A stretch of 64,000 nucleotides of DNA from Corynebacterium lubricantis DSM 45231 (GCF_000379425.1 NZ_KB902181.1:217028-281027); one strand, 5' to 3'; shown: positions 1 through 9,822, numbered from the stretch's first letter. Made by a program: numbers and translations. Notes: generated from the letters alone by a model not told the origin.

Positions 1-1213
1 CATTCGGTGTTGCGTAGCCGATTCGAATTTCCGTACCTGTGGCTGCACGTGCCGCTTCAATATCGGTTTCCAAATGATCCTTTGAGCGCTCCCCCAACTG
101 GCGAGCAACCGGATCGCCATGCCGAACTACGTGAACATTGACAGGAGGTACTTCTACCCCCGCGATCTCACTTGATGCTTCCGCAACTGCAGCTTGATCC
201 ACGCACTGCGACAGAGCTTGGCGATTCTCCGCGATTGACCACGTACCAGAGTCGGCGAAACGCAAAGATTCCGTGAGCTCTCCCACCATCGATTCCACCG
301 TGTACGGGTTGCCCTCGGCGTTGAGATCCAGCCACTCCGGAGAATCTGTTTGCACATCCGCTACTCGCAACGCACCGGCTTGGACAAGTTCGGCCGAATC
401 CGCGCTCTGCGGCCAGACAACGAGGTTTTCCAATGCCGCACTATCGCCATTGAAATGTTCGTTGCGCGCTAAGACTACTTCACCGTCTTCACCAACCGAG
501 TCGATGCGGAACGGTCCGAACGAGACCTGGAGTTCCGGGTCGAAGTTGTCTAGGTTGAACCCCTCGCGCCAGATTTCAGCGATCGGTGTCAATTGGTCTG
601 GGTCTTCCGACTCCAGTGCTTCGACGAAGGTGTTTGCATCCATTTCTAGGCGTTGACCAATGACATGGGCCGGAAGAATTGTGCCCGGGCCGAAGAGCTC
701 GCGCCATCGATCGCCCTGGCCTTCTTTGAACACCACGGTAAATTCCTTTGCCCCAGGCAGGCAATCAAGGTGATCAATTTGATCCATCAATGGCATGTGA
801 GCACCGAAGAGATCCGGATGAGTACCGGCTGTATAAGCCAAAAGGAAATCTGAGCAGGTCAGGTGCGCCCCGTCCGAAAACTTTGCATCAGTCTCAATCG
901 TGTAGATCACTTGACGATTGCGTCCGGGCAGGACCTGCGTTCGCGCGACATCAGTGTTGGGAATCATCTGCCCGCTGGGACCAGGAACGAACACCGCGGG
1001 ATAGAGGCGACCCGAAAGCAGGTGAGCATTAGTGGATACACCCACGTTTGAACCCGCATTCGAGGTCTTGAGCTCCTGCGAGACTTGATAGCCGAACATG
1101 TCCCGAGAACTCGGTTCGGTAAATCCACCAGTTCCGTCCGTCAACGAACACCCAGCCAGAATAGAGGCTGCAGTAACCATTCCGGCAAGGGCCGTTATCG
1201 ATCGTTTGCGCAT
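1..1213 (-). CDS. Peptide ABC transporter substrate-binding lipoprotein (3' end off window)
   Basis: The reading frame stays open from this start to the left edge, so the C-terminus is missing. The protein starts MRKRSITALAGM and has a lipobox LAGC with the lipidated cysteine at residue 22, so it should be exported and anchored outside the membrane. Downstream text such as YTIETDAKFSDGAHLTCSDF is typical of family 5 solute-binding proteins (oligopeptide/dipeptide binding, SBP_bac_5). From memory, corynebacteria carry such a gene (dciAE in C. glutamicum) between secF and apt-rel, which fits its place just downstream of secF. A GTG directly before the ATG has AGGAAG at 7 nt and could be the true start, adding one residue. 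The transported substrate is unknown. Confidence 0.85.
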   Translation of the reverse strand, partial: MRKRSITALAGMVTAASILAGCSLTDGTGGFTEPSSRDMFGYQVSQELKTSNAGSNVGVSTNAHLLSGRLYPAVFVPGPSGQMIPNTDVARTQVLPGRNRQVIYTIETDAKFSDGAHLTCSDFLLAYTAGTHPDLFGAHMPLMDQIDHLDCLPGAKEFTVVFKEGQGDRWRELFGPGTILPAHVIGQRLEMDANTFVEALESEDPDQLTPIAEIWREGFNLDNFDPELQVSFGPFRIDSVGEDGEVVLARNEHFNGDSAALENLVVWPQSADSAELVQAGALRVADVQTDSPEWLDLNAEGNPYTVESMVGELTESLRFADSGTWSIAENRQALSQCVDQAAVAEASSEIAGVEVPPVNVHVVRHGDPVARQLGERSKDHLETDIEAARAATGTEIRIGYATPN

Positions 1214-1274
1214 CACGTTTCTACTTCCTGGTCTCAAGTTTTGGGTCTACAGTTTCGGGTCTTCCCTTCGAAGC

Positions 1275-2471
1275 CTAATTCCGGCCTGGCCGCCATGAGG
1301 CTTGTTGATTTCCTGTGCCCTCGCCTGGGCCGTAGTCGTTTCCACGAGAACCTGGAGTGTCCACAGTGCGCTTCGCGGAAGTGGAAGCGGTGGAGTGTTC
1401 AGCGGAATCGTCGTCAAGCTCCTTGCCCGATGTACGGTAGGCAGCCACAGCCTTGTTGTGCTCCTTGTACTTCTTCTGGCTATTCACAATGGAGACCAGA
1501 ATTGGAGTGGCCAGGAAGAGTGAGGAGAAGATGCCTTCCACTACACCAATGAGCTGAATGATCGCCAAATCTTGTAGCGTACCCACGCCCAGCAACCACA
1601 CCGCGACGACGAGAAGAGCAATGATCGGCAGCGCCGAAATCACCGAAGTAGAAATCGAGCGCATGACCGTTTGGTTGACCGCCAAGTTGGCTTCCTCCGC
1701 ATAGGTCGAGCGTCTGGAATCTAAGACCCCAGAAGTATTTTCCTTCACCTTGTCGAAGACAATCACGGTGTCATAGATCGAGAAGGTCAACACTGTCAGC
1801 AAACCAATGATCGTCGCCGGGGACACTTCAAGCCCAAACAGCGAGTAAATGCCCATGATGACGACGCCATCGACGACGAGTGCGGCCATCGCTGCGACAG
1901 CCATCTCTCGCTCAAGGCGCACTGCAACATATACTGCCGCCGCAATCAGGAACACCACGAGCGCCAAAAGCATGCGCTGTGTAATGGTGGAACCCCAAGA
2001 TTCCGACACAGTCGAATCACCCACAGCATCTGGTGTGGCAACACCTTCTGCGTTTAGTGGCTGATGCTCTTCATAAATGGCGAGGCGAGCCGAATCAATT
2101 TGATCTTGCGTCAGGTGCTCGGAGTTGATCTCCAGAGTTCGGGAATCTCCTGCACCAACGATTTGGGTGATTTCGGGAGTCACTCCGGTAGCGTCGACAA
2201 ACGTCTCCTCGACCTGCTCAGCGACGAGATCGCCGGCCTGCATGGAGAGCTTGGTGCCGCCTTCAAAATCGATCGAGAGATCAAATCCGCGAAACAGCAT
2301 GGAACCAATACTGACGAGCAACAGGACAATCGTGATCCCGTACCACAGCTTGGATCGGCCGATGAAGTCAATCGATCCTTCACCCGTGTACAACTTGTCA
2401 AAGTTGGACATCTTCTTTTTCTGCGTCGAAGGTTTGTCCGCTGGTGTGGGTTGTGAAACTGATGTGGTCAT
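1275..2471 (-). CDS. secF: Protein translocase subunit SecF
   Basis: SecF works with SecD as a proton-motive-force-driven accessory of the SecYEG channel, pulling exported proteins across the membrane. The protein has 398 residues. A first membrane segment lies near residues 40-60, followed by the family motif FRGFDLSIDFEGGT, a periplasmic domain, and five further hydrophobic segments in the C-terminal half (including SIYDTVIVFDKVKE). The tail after about residue 340 is polar and low in complexity. The start overlaps the end of the secD SD-like region: GGAG sits 8 nt before the ATG and only 2 nt separate it from the secD stop, so the two genes are translationally close. Confidence 0.97.
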   Translation of the reverse strand: MTTSVSQPTPADKPSTQKKKMSNFDKLYTGEGSIDFIGRSKLWYGITIVLLLVSIGSMLFRGFDLSIDFEGGTKLSMQAGDLVAEQVEETFVDATGVTPEITQIVGAGDSRTLEINSEHLTQDQIDSARLAIYEEHQPLNAEGVATPDAVGDSTVSESWGSTITQRMLLALVVFLIAAAVYVAVRLEREMAVAAMAALVVDGVVIMGIYSLFGLEVSPATIIGLLTVLTFSIYDTVIVFDKVKENTSGVLDSRRSTYAEEANLAVNQTVMRSISTSVISALPIIALLVVAVWLLGVGTLQDLAIIQLIGVVEGIFSSLFLATPILVSIVNSQKKYKEHNKAVAAYRTSGKELDDDSAEHSTASTSAKRTVDTPGSRGNDYGPGEGTGNQQASWRPGRN

Positions 2472-2473
2472 GA

Positions 2474-4339
2474 CTACTTCTCCTCGCTTTCGGCGGAGGT
2501 TGTTGTGGCCAAAGAAGCATTCGCTCTGTGCGCCTCGGCCTCAGGATCGCGACCGGCTTCCCGATCGGCTTCAGCGAGGGCAAACATCTTGCCCATGCCG
2601 TTAACTTTCGGATTGGCCCAGAATTGCTTCCGCGAAGCCAAGATCATCAATGGAGCGGTGACTAGGAAGGTCACCAGCAAGTCGAACACAGTGGTCAAGC
2701 CCATGGTGAAGGCAAAGCCCTTCACTTCGCCAACCGCGAGGAAGTAAATCACCACGGCCCCGATCAGGGTCACCATGTTACCGGTGACAATGGTTTGCTT
2801 GGCTCGATCCCAACCACGTTGGGTAGCCGAACGGAAGGTCTTGCCCGCTCGAACTTCGTCCTTGATGCGCTCATACAACACGACGAAGGAGTCGGCGGTG
2901 GTACCGATACCGATGATCAGGCCTGCAACGCCGGAGAGATCCAGAGAGTAACCAATCCAACGGCCTAGCAGAACAAGTGAACCGTAGACCAAGAGGCCTG
3001 CTCCAAACAGCGTGATGATGGATACGAAGCCAAACATGCGGTAGTACCAGAACACGAAGATTGCGACGAGGAGCAGACCAACTGCACCTGCGATCAGGCC
3101 GGCCTTCAGTGATGCCTCACCCATCGACGCCGGAACGGTCATTGCAGTACCGCCAGGCTCACCGTTTTCACCGGCAAAGGACAACGGCAGCGCACCGTAG
3201 CGCAGGTTATTCGCCAACGCTGTTGCCGACTCCTGGGTGAAGTCACCAGTAATCGAGGTCGCTTGGCCGACTGGGGTAGCACCCTGGATCTGAGGGGCGG
3301 AGATGATCTCGGAATCAAGTGTGATCGCGATTTGCTGGCCCAGGTACTGGCTGGTCAGCTCGGCCCAGGTCTGGGAACCATTGAATTCGCCGTCCTGCTT
3401 AAAGGAGAAGCTAATTTCCATCTGGCCGGTCTGCTGGTTGAATCCACCGGTGATCGGCTGATTGGTATCAATCTGGTCGCCGGTCAAACGCGGGCCGTTT
3501 TCATCGGTGACACCGGACAGCAGTGGTACAGGATCAAGCAGCATTGCTTGACCAGAAGTTGGATCACAAGTCACCAGTGGACGTTCCGGCACATCGGTGC
3601 CAGCGAGTTCATCGGTGCCGGAAATCTCATCTGCAGTGGAAGGCTCGCACCGCATCAGCTGCAGTGCTGCGAGTTGCTGAGTCGGATCTTCGGACTGGCG
3701 ATCGTCGCGAAGCATGTCTGTGACTTCCTGGCGGAACTCGCCCGCGGCAATGGAATTCTCAGGCTCCGGCAATGGCTCAGCATCGATTGCGGGCACGTCC
3801 AAAGCGTCGGCCTCGCCGAGTGAGGAATTGATCACGCTCATCGCCTCGTCGAGAGATGCTTGAGCGTCTTCCTTGCTTAATACGCCGTAGCGCACCCAAT
3901 CGTTGGCTGTCTGGCCAAGCACCTCCGGGTAAGCTGCCGTATCTGGCATCCCGGGCTGCGCTACAGGCCTAAACATCAACTGCGAGGTTTGGCCGAGATT
4001 GCGAACCTCTGCCGTGTCCTCCCCTGGCACCGTAATCACCAAAGTGTTGCCATCAACGACAACTTCCGCGCCCGAGACGCCCATGCCGTTTACACGGTTC
4101 TCCAGAATGATGCGTGCCTGGTCTAGCTGATCTTGGGTGGGTTCTTCGCCTTGGGGGACCAAGGTCACTCGGGTACCGCCCTGCAGATCGATACCGAGCT
4201 TTGGGGTTGCCGAGCGATCACCGGTGAAAAACACCAATGCATACACAACCGCGACAATCAGCACGAAAAGGGCGAGAGCCCGTTTGGGCCACGCTCTCTT
4301 CGAGCTACTCTCACTGCTGCGCCGGGTAGTTACGGACAC
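2474..4339 (-). CDS. secD: Protein translocase subunit SecD
   Basis: SecD is the larger partner of SecF in the Sec export machinery. The protein has 621 residues: an N-terminal membrane segment (about 19-39), the motif PKLGIDLQGGTRVTL, a long extracytoplasmic region with an acidic insertion at about residues 170-260, and five membrane segments in the C-terminal third including AGLIIGIGTTADSFVVLYER. The start is a GTG with GGAG 8 nt upstream. The insertion between the two periplasmic subdomains makes it longer than proteobacterial SecD and is common in actinobacteria. It is the middle gene of yajC-secD-secF, although a 212-bp gap separates it from yajC. Confidence 0.97.
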   Translation of the reverse strand: MSVTTRRSSESSSKRAWPKRALALFVLIVAVVYALVFFTGDRSATPKLGIDLQGGTRVTLVPQGEEPTQDQLDQARIILENRVNGMGVSGAEVVVDGNTLVITVPGEDTAEVRNLGQTSQLMFRPVAQPGMPDTAAYPEVLGQTANDWVRYGVLSKEDAQASLDEAMSVINSSLGEADALDVPAIDAEPLPEPENSIAAGEFRQEVTDMLRDDRQSEDPTQQLAALQLMRCEPSTADEISGTDELAGTDVPERPLVTCDPTSGQAMLLDPVPLLSGVTDENGPRLTGDQIDTNQPITGGFNQQTGQMEISFSFKQDGEFNGSQTWAELTSQYLGQQIAITLDSEIISAPQIQGATPVGQATSITGDFTQESATALANNLRYGALPLSFAGENGEPGGTAMTVPASMGEASLKAGLIAGAVGLLLVAIFVFWYYRMFGFVSIITLFGAGLLVYGSLVLLGRWIGYSLDLSGVAGLIIGIGTTADSFVVLYERIKDEVRAGKTFRSATQRGWDRAKQTIVTGNMVTLIGAVVIYFLAVGEVKGFAFTMGLTTVFDLLVTFLVTAPLMILASRKQFWANPKVNGMGKMFALAEADREAGRDPEAEAHRANASLATTTSAESEEK

Positions 4340-4528
4340 GGAGGTATCTCCTCAACTATTAATCGTTCACGTGATGGCTCTGCTTTCCACGTCCATTTAA
4401 AGGATCGGGGAATCAAGCTCTCTGTTGCTGCGTGCGAATTGCGCGCACGGGAAAACACACAAATCCCGATGGTACGTCAAATGTAACAAAACAGTTAAGC
4501 CCGACCCGCGTTCATGTACAAGGAAGGG

Positions 4529-4550
4529 CCAGACTTTAAAAACCGTCTGG
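4529..4550. other. Short hairpin after yajC
   Basis: CCAGAC and GTCTGG form a perfect 6-bp stem with a 10-nt A/T-rich loop, one base beyond the yajC stop codon. On the minus strand the T-run lies in the loop, not after the stem, so this is at best a weak terminator or 3' processing structure between yajC and secD. The rest of the gap shows nothing I recognise. Confidence 0.35.
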
Positions 4551-4551
4551 T

Positions 4552-5016
4552 TTAGCGGTTGTCTCGTGTTTCGTCTTCTGGGAATCCATCGGTCTGAGAA
4601 TCGGACCTAGGTTCTGGCGTCACATCTGGGTTGGTCTGCGGATTGTCTGCGGGCAGATTCTCCGGGTGCGTTGTATACCCAGGCTCTTGTGCCTCAGGTG
4701 CCGCGGCTTGGTCCCACACTGCACCTGCAGAACCTGGAACCTCATTATATGGAGTCGGAGTTTCCTCGACCTTGCGCATGATGCCTTGGCGCTCCATGGT
4801 CACGATGGTGCCTGGGGCAAGCTCCAAGTCGACTTCCGTGTCACGCGTGGCGACGACAGTTGCGTGGAAACCTGCGACGGTAACAATCCGGTCGCCGGCA
4901 TTGATTGAATATTGCATTTCTGTGACTTGCTGCTGACGCTTCTTCTGCGAGCGCATCATGAAAAAGGAAGGAAGAAGGAATACCGCAAGGACGAGAAGTA
5001 ATAATAAGAGATCCAT
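4552..5016 (-). CDS. yajC: Preprotein translocase subunit YajC
   Basis: YajC is a small membrane protein that associates with SecDF. The 154-residue product has one N-terminal hydrophobic segment (about residues 2-20) followed by FFMMRSQKKRQQQ, the usual positively charged junction, and then the conserved GDRIVTVAGFHATVV core. The C-terminal 50 residues are acidic and proline-rich, which lengthens it compared with the roughly 110-residue proteobacterial form. AAGG lies 3 nt before the ATG. It heads the yajC-secD-secF group and lies 77 bp downstream of ruvB, so read-through from the ruv genes is possible. Confidence 0.95.
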   Translation of the reverse strand: MDLLLLLLVLAVFLLPSFFMMRSQKKRQQQVTEMQYSINAGDRIVTVAGFHATVVATRDTEVDLELAPGTIVTMERQGIMRKVEETPTPYNEVPGSAGAVWDQAAAPEAQEPGYTTHPENLPADNPQTNPDVTPEPRSDSQTDGFPEDETRDNR

Positions 5017-5093
5017 AGGCCTTTATTGTGGCATGTGATTCTGTGGTTCGCCTATTCGACCCGCATAAAATTTCCTACGAATGACCCGTACCA

Positions 5094-6185
5094 CTACATC
5101 AGATTAAGCTGCCCAGGTGCTTCAGGAGGAGGAGTCAGTCCAAGGTGGTGCCACGCCGCTGCCGTGGCCACGCGTCCGCGTCCCGTTCGGGCCATCAACC
5201 CCGCGCGCACCAAGTACGGTTCGCACACGGCTTCGACGGTCGCGGGTTCCTCCCCGACTGCGATGGCTAGGGTATTGACTCCTACTGGCCCACCGCCATG
5301 GCCCTTGATTAGAGAACTTAAGACTGCTCGGTCGAGTCGATCGAGTCCGAGCTCGTCGACATCAAAGACTTCGAGTGCGGCTTGTGCTGCAGGGACGTCG
5401 ACGTGACCGTTTCCGTTTACTTCGGCCCAGTCCCTGACGCGACGCAATAGACGGTTCGCGATACGAGGTGTGCCACGTGAACGAGAACCAATTTCCACCG
5501 CGGCATCGTGGTCGATGCTGACCCCGAGGATCTTAGATGCTCGCGTAATGACCTTGGTCAGGTCGTCTACTTCGTAGAACTCCATCTGTGCAGTAAAACC
5601 AAACCGGTCGCGCAACGGCCCCGTCAACATACCCGCACGAGTCGTTGCACCCACCAAGGTAAATGGCGGAATGTCCAATGGGATGGAAGTAGCCCCAGGA
5701 CCTTTACCCACAATGACGTCGATCCGAAAATCCTCCATCGCCATATAGAGCATTTCCTCGGCGGGGCGTGCGATGCGGTGGATCTCGTCAATAAAGAGGA
5801 CGTCGCCTTCGACGATGTTCGACAACATAGCCGCCAAGTCACCCGCTCGTTCAAGTGCAGGTCCCGATGTCATCCGCAACGAGGTGCCCAATTCTTGGGC
5901 AATGATCATCGACAGGGTGGTCTTCCCCAGTCCCGGCGGGCCAGAAAGCAAAATGTGGTCGGGGGTCACCCCGCGCCTTTTCGCACCGGTCAGAACGAGA
6001 TCTAGCTGCTCGCGGACTTTGGGCTGGCCAATAAACTCATCCAACCCTTTGGGGCGGAGAGTTTTTTCCACGTCTCTTTCTTGGACGTGCTCCCGCGGGT
6101 CAATCGGGGCATTCTCGTCGCGGGACACTGCCTTTCGCTGCATGTCAGGAGGTAATTGGAACTCCGTCTTTTCTACATCAGACAC
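5094..6185 (-). CDS. ruvB: Holliday junction branch migration ATPase RuvB
   Basis: RuvB is the hexameric AAA+ motor that drives Holliday junction branch migration with RuvA during recombinational repair. The 363-residue protein has a Walker A motif [10 protein letters not shown] near residue 85, Walker B LFIDEIHR, sensor 1 GATTRAGML and the C-terminal winged-helix DNA-binding domain ending in [13 protein letters not shown]. The start is a GTG (MSDVEKTEF). It is the last gene of ruvC-ruvA-ruvB, with a 26-bp gap after ruvA. Length and motifs are standard. Confidence 0.98.
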   Translation of the reverse strand: MSDVEKTEFQLPPDMQRKAVSRDENAPIDPREHVQERDVEKTLRPKGLDEFIGQPKVREQLDLVLTGAKRRGVTPDHILLSGPPGLGKTTLSMIIAQELGTSLRMTSGPALERAGDLAAMLSNIVEGDVLFIDEIHRIARPAEEMLYMAMEDFRIDVIVGKGPGATSIPLDIPPFTLVGATTRAGMLTGPLRDRFGFTAQMEFYEVDDLTKVITRASKILGVSIDHDAAVEIGSRSRGTPRIANRLLRRVRDWAEVNGNGHVDVPAAQAALEVFDVDELGLDRLDRAVLSSLIKGHGGGPVGVNTLAIAVGEEPATVEAVCEPYLVRAGLMARTGRGRVATAAAWHHLGLTPPPEAPGQLNLM

Positions 6186-6211
6186 AAGCTACGACCTATC
6201 TCTTTCCACCA

Positions 6212-6820
6212 CTAATTTCTACCAAGTTGAGCCAGCGCAGTGCGCAGCACCGTCGAGGTATCTGCAGCCTCGTTCTCCGCCACGACGGACTCCACCACGG
6301 GGCGCGCTGACTTCTCGGTAAAGCCAAGCCCGATGAGCGCTTCGACGACCTGCTCGACCATCAGGTCGGAGGAGCCGAGCTTTAAAGAAACTGGGACACC
6401 TGCCTCCTCTTCAACTGCAACCGCCTTGAGCTTATCCTTTAGCTCCAGGGCCATGCGTTCTGCCATTCGCTTACCTACGCCAGGGATGGTCTGGAGAGCC
6501 TTGACGTCGCCCGAGGAGACAAACCCCGCGACCTCAGAGGCGTTGTACAGCGATAACGTTGCCAGAGCCAGTTTGGGCCCCAAACCACTCACGCTTTGTA
6601 GTGTATGAAATAGCTCTCGGTCATCGCTGTTGATGAAGCCGTACAGCGTCATCGAGTCTTCCTTGACCACCATCGCGGTCAGCACTCGGGTGGATTCACC
6701 GCGCGTCAGTCGCCCTAATGTCGGCGGAGCTGCGAGAAAACGATAGCCCACTCCCCCACATTCGATGACTGCATGGTCGAGGCCGATGGAAAGTACTTCA
6801 CCATTTAAAGAATCAATCAT
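6212..6820 (-). CDS. ruvA: Holliday junction DNA-binding protein RuvA
   Basis: RuvA binds four-way junctions as a tetramer and loads RuvB. The 202-residue protein has the N-terminal OB-fold ([20 protein letters not shown]), two helix-hairpin-helix motifs in the middle ([16 protein letters not shown] and [20 protein letters not shown]) and a small C-terminal domain ([19 protein letters not shown]) that contacts RuvB. Its ATG overlaps the ruvC stop as ATGA, indicating translational coupling within ruvC-ruvA-ruvB. Confidence 0.98.
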   Translation of the reverse strand: MIDSLNGEVLSIGLDHAVIECGGVGYRFLAAPPTLGRLTRGESTRVLTAMVVKEDSMTLYGFINSDDRELFHTLQSVSGLGPKLALATLSLYNASEVAGFVSSGDVKALQTIPGVGKRMAERMALELKDKLKAVAVEEEAGVPVSLKLGSSDLMVEQVVEALIGLGFTEKSARPVVESVVAENEAADTSTVLRTALAQLGRN

Positions 6821-7356
6821 GAACGTTTCACTCCAGTGGCGTTAAGCGCCTGTTGAGTCCGAGCAAGTAGTGGAGCCCTCCAGCAATGGCAGACGGCGAT
6901 GGCTAAAGCGTCAGCGGCATCAGCGGGCTTTGGTGGTTCACTGAGCCCAAGGATGCGAGTAATCATGGTGGTCATTTGTTTCTTATCGGCGCGACCATTT
7001 CCCGATACCGCCTTCTTCACCTCGGAAGGCGTATACATATGCACCGGAATATCACGTTCCGCAGCGGCCAAGACCATCACACCAACGGCATGCGCAGTAT
7101 GCATCACAGTAGAGACATTGCCACGTTCAAAAATACGCTCCATGGCAACAACGTCCGGCTGATAATCATCCATCCATTCGCCGACCGCCCGAGAAATGCG
7201 CAATAGTCGCTCGGAGAGCTCCGCATCCGAAGGAGTACGCACCACTCCGACCGCAATAGGAATGACCTGCCTACCTCCGCCAGTTTGCACAACGGAAAGG
7301 CCGCACCGAGTCAGACCCGGGTCGATGCCCATCACACGCAGACCTTCGGTACTCAC
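6817..7356 (-). CDS. ruvC: Holliday junction resolvase RuvC
   Basis: RuvC is the endonuclease that cuts Holliday junctions symmetrically. The catalytic acidic residues are visible: Asp in [12 protein letters not shown], Glu in [11 protein letters not shown], and the pair in [15 protein letters not shown] near the C-terminus. Several in-frame GTG codons lie at the start. I chose the GTG at 7356 because GAGG lies 5 nt upstream; the GTG at 7362 would overlap that SD and add two residues. It is the first gene of ruvC-ruvA-ruvB and overlaps ruvA by 4 bp. Confidence 0.96.
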   Translation of the reverse strand: MSTEGLRVMGIDPGLTRCGLSVVQTGGGRQVIPIAVGVVRTPSDAELSERLLRISRAVGEWMDDYQPDVVAMERIFERGNVSTVMHTAHAVGVMVLAAAERDIPVHMYTPSEVKKAVSGNGRADKKQMTTMITRILGLSEPPKPADAADALAIAVCHCWRAPLLARTQQALNATGVKRS

Positions 7357-7415
7357 ACACACCTCACAAAATTAATCACACATTTGTTCTACCATAATCG
7401 AGCGACAAACAGTGA

Positions 7416-7458
7416 CGCCCCGCAGCGGTATGGACAAGAATATACAGCGTGCGGGGCG
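7416..7458. other. Inverted repeat between ruvC and yebC
   Basis: CGCCCCGCA and TGCGGGGCG form a perfect 9-bp stem around a 25-nt loop, between the yebC stop and the ruvC start. The plus-strand copy is followed by AAAAAG, so on the minus strand the T-run precedes the stem. It may end yebC transcription without a classical U-tract or act as a regulatory element for the ruv genes. Confidence 0.45.
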
Positions 7459-7474
7459 AAAAAGAGATAACGAA

Positions 7475-8227
7475 CTAAGCGTCGAGCGCTTCAATGACCT
7501 CATCTGACAGGTTCATGTTCGTGTATACGTTCTGCACATCGTCAGAGTCTTCCAAAGCATCGATCAGCTTCAGCACCTTCTGCGCGTCCTCGACACCTAG
7601 GTCTGCTTCTACGGATGCACGGAATTCCTGATCCGCCTGCTCCACCTCAATACCTTCGCCTTCAAGGGCAGCCTTGACCGCCTGGATATCCGTTGGAGCA
7701 CAGACAATCTCGAACTCTTCGCCGAGGTCAACTACTTCTTCAGCGCCGGCTTCGAGAACCGCCATCAGTACGTCATCTTCGCTGAGCTCACCCTTCTTAA
7801 TCTGGACTACGCCAGTGCGGGTAAACATGTACGCAACGGAACCGGATTCGCCCAGGTTACCGCCGTTTTTGGTCATCGCGGTGCGCACCTCAGTAGCGGC
7901 ACGGTTGCGGTTGTCAGTGAGACATTCGATCAGAATCGCTACACCGGCTGGGCCGTAGCCCTCGTAAGTGATGTTCTCGTAGTTAGCGCCACCAGCTTCT
8001 TCGCCGGAGCCCCGCTTACGAGCGCGCTCAATGTTGTCTCCTGGAACAGAGGCCTTCTTGGCCTTCTTGATCATGTCGTCCAGGGTTGGGTTAGCTGCTG
8101 GATCGCCACCGCCGGTACGGGCCGCAACCTCGATGTCCTTGATCAACTTTGCCCACAGCTTTGAACGCTTCGCGTCGTTCGCGGCCTTCTTGTGCTTTGT
8201 TGTTGCCCATTTTGAGTGGCCTGCCAT
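7475..8227 (-). CDS. yebC: YebC/PmpR family translation or transcription regulator
   Basis: The 250-residue protein starts [14 protein letters not shown], the hallmark N-terminus of the YebC/PmpR family, and keeps the three-domain length. The family has been linked to transcriptional regulation and, in recent work, to relief of ribosome stalling at proline-rich stretches. I chose the ATG at 8227 because AAGGGA lies upstream and family members begin at this methionine; a longer in-frame start would add 12 unconserved residues. In actinobacteria yebC regularly sits upstream of ruvCAB, as here. Confidence 0.95.
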   Translation of the reverse strand: MAGHSKWATTKHKKAANDAKRSKLWAKLIKDIEVAARTGGGDPAANPTLDDMIKKAKKASVPGDNIERARKRGSGEEAGGANYENITYEGYGPAGVAILIECLTDNRNRAATEVRTAMTKNGGNLGESGSVAYMFTRTGVVQIKKGELSEDDVLMAVLEAGAEEVVDLGEEFEIVCAPTDIQAVKAALEGEGIEVEQADQEFRASVEADLGVEDAQKVLKLIDALEDSDDVQNVYTNMNLSDEVIEALDA

Positions 8228-8400
8228 AACCGTTCCCTTTCTATCGGTGGTTGCGCGGGGCACATCCGCGCACTACGCGTCAATCACGTGTGCTGCGGGC
8301 CTACCGCGTGTCGGCTATCAACTATACGCGCATAGCGCTTGACGACGAGAACCTGGCTGGTGTGTCCACCTATCAGGTTATAGATTTAGGGGAAATTACC

Positions 8401-9264
8401 CTACTTGAGTGTTCGCAGCGGGAAAGGCTTCCTGCCTTCACGCAGGGTGCGCGTCAAACCTTCCTGCGTCACCATCGCCACGAGATTTCCCGCGCTATCG
8501 AAGATGCGTCCGTGAGTCAGCGCACGTCCCGCATGTGCCGAAGGCGAGACCTGGTCGTAAAGCAGCCATTCGTCAGCCCGAAATGGTCGCAGGAACCACA
8601 TGGCGTGGTCCAGCGATGCCATCTGGACTTTGTGTCCGGGGTGAGGAACCATCGACGACTGCAATAGCGTCATGTCGGACATGTAGGCCAAGGTGCAGAC
8701 GTGGAAGGTGTCGTCGTCAGGCAATTGCTGCTTCGAGCGGAACCACACCACCTGCTGGCTCGGTGTGTATTTATTGTGCTCGTAGCGGTCTGGGGGAACC
8801 ATGCGAAAATCCCAGTCCGACCATTCTTCAAGGAGTGCTCGGGAGCTTGGGGGCAGGGTACTGCGGGCATCGTCGAGATCCTCGGGGCGTGGTACCTCGC
8901 GCATGTGATCCGAGTGTTCAATGCCCTCGTCTCCGCTGCGATGGAAACTCGCCTGCATGGAGAAAATAGTCTCGCCGTTCTGAATCGCCTCGACGTGGCG
9001 GGTTGCAAAGGAGTTTCCGTCACGCATGCGATTAACCAGAAATACCGTCTCTTCGTTCGATTTCCCTGGGCGGATAAAGTACCCGTGCAGCGAATGGACA
9101 AACTTGTCAGTTTCGATTGTGCGGGTAGCGGCTACGAGAGCTTGGGCAGCCACTTGGCCTCCGAAAGTGCGCTCCAATTCAGATTCGATCACCGGAGACC
9201 GATAGATATCGGAATCAATCCGCTCGAGGTCGAGAATGTCACTAATCGAGTGCTTCGCAGTCAT
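8401..9264 (-). CDS. tesB: Acyl-CoA thioesterase II (TesB family)
   Basis: The 287-residue protein hydrolyses acyl-CoA to free fatty acid and CoA. It has the double hot-dog organisation of TesB: RTFGGQVAAQALVAA and VHSLHGYFIRPGK in the first half, and SLDHAMWFLRPFRADEWLLY with HGRIFDSAGNLVAMV in the second, where the conserved Asp, Thr/Ser and Gln active-site residues are expected. The ATG has no clear SD. A TACCGT hexamer 8 nt upstream suggests a leaderless transcript. It is divergent from the DUF3817 gene across 51 bp. Confidence 0.93.
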   Translation of the reverse strand: MTAKHSISDILDLERIDSDIYRSPVIESELERTFGGQVAAQALVAATRTIETDKFVHSLHGYFIRPGKSNEETVFLVNRMRDGNSFATRHVEAIQNGETIFSMQASFHRSGDEGIEHSDHMREVPRPEDLDDARSTLPPSSRALLEEWSDWDFRMVPPDRYEHNKYTPSQQVVWFRSKQQLPDDDTFHVCTLAYMSDMTLLQSSMVPHPGHKVQMASLDHAMWFLRPFRADEWLLYDQVSPSAHAGRALTHGRIFDSAGNLVAMVTQEGLTRTLREGRKPFPLRTLK

Positions 9265-9272
9265 AATCGAAA

Positions 9273-9278
9273 ACGGTA
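9273..9278 (-). promoter_or_regulatory. tesB: -10 element of tesB (leaderless)
   Basis: TACCGT ends 8 nt before the tesB ATG and there is no SD, so transcription probably starts at or next to the start codon. Confidence 0.5.
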
Positions 9279-9315
9279 CACGGTTTTGCGCGGAAGACAG
9301 GTAGCGTGGTGGTAC

Positions 9316-9801
9316 ATGAGCTCACTCACCCCCAAAAAGCTGCATCTTTCCGTGGCAATTCTTGAATTTTTCACCTGGACCTTCCTCATCGTCGGAATGG
9401 TCCTAAAGTACTCGGGAGTAACAGATGCTGTTACACCTATCGCAGGCGGTATCCACGGCTTTGGCTTTTTGTGCTTCGTGGTCTTGACCATCTTGGTGTG
9501 GGTGAACAACAGCTGGACCGCAGGTGTTGGCATCGTCGGGCTGGCCGTATCACTCATCCCATGGGCTGCCCTGCCGTTTTCGATCTGGGCCGAGCGTAGT
9601 GGCCGACTCGAGGGAGGATGGCGCTTTTCCGATCCGTCCGAACAACCCCAGTCGCTTCCAGAGAAAGCTCTCGCACAAGTTGTGCGTCACCCCGTACGCA
9701 GCCTGATTATCATTGTCGTGCTCGTTGCTATTGTGTTCGCAATTCTACTTGCCATCGGGCAGCCATATGACCCCGACGCAATTGCTGATCAGATCCAGTA
9801 G
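9316..9801 (+). CDS. DUF3817 integral membrane protein
   Basis: A 161-residue membrane protein with hydrophobic segments near residues 12-30, 42-60, 68-88 and 128-150. The opening LTPKKLHLSVAILEFFTWTF and the GGIHGFGFLCFVV stretch are typical of the DUF3817 family, whose function is unknown. I placed the start at this ATG because the frame further upstream is antisense to tesB. TAGCGT lies 8 nt upstream, which may mark a leaderless transcript. The gene ends inside a palindrome shared with the convergent gene. Confidence 0.85.
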   Translation: MSSLTPKKLHLSVAILEFFTWTFLIVGMVLKYSGVTDAVTPIAGGIHGFGFLCFVVLTILVWVNNSWTAGVGIVGLAVSLIPWAALPFSIWAERSGRLEGGWRFSDPSEQPQSLPEKALAQVVRHPVRSLIIIVVLVAIVFAILLAIGQPYDPDAIADQIQ

Positions 9802-9822
9802 ACGATTGGGTCTACTGGATCT
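9791..9822. terminator. Perfect 13-bp palindrome between convergent genes
   Basis: AGATCCAGTAGAC and GTCTACTGGATCT form a perfect 13-bp stem with a 6-nt loop. It includes the stop codons of both convergent genes, so it lies in the 3' end of each mRNA. There is no T-run; it probably stabilises or terminates both transcripts. Confidence 0.6.

Noticed and set aside
3263..3823. Plus-strand frame of 186 codons opposite secD
   Set aside because: Shadow of secD; no start signal and no domain.
8701..9315. Upstream extension of the DUF3817 reading frame
   Set aside because: This part is antisense to tesB and has no membrane-protein character; the family starts at the methionine at 9316.
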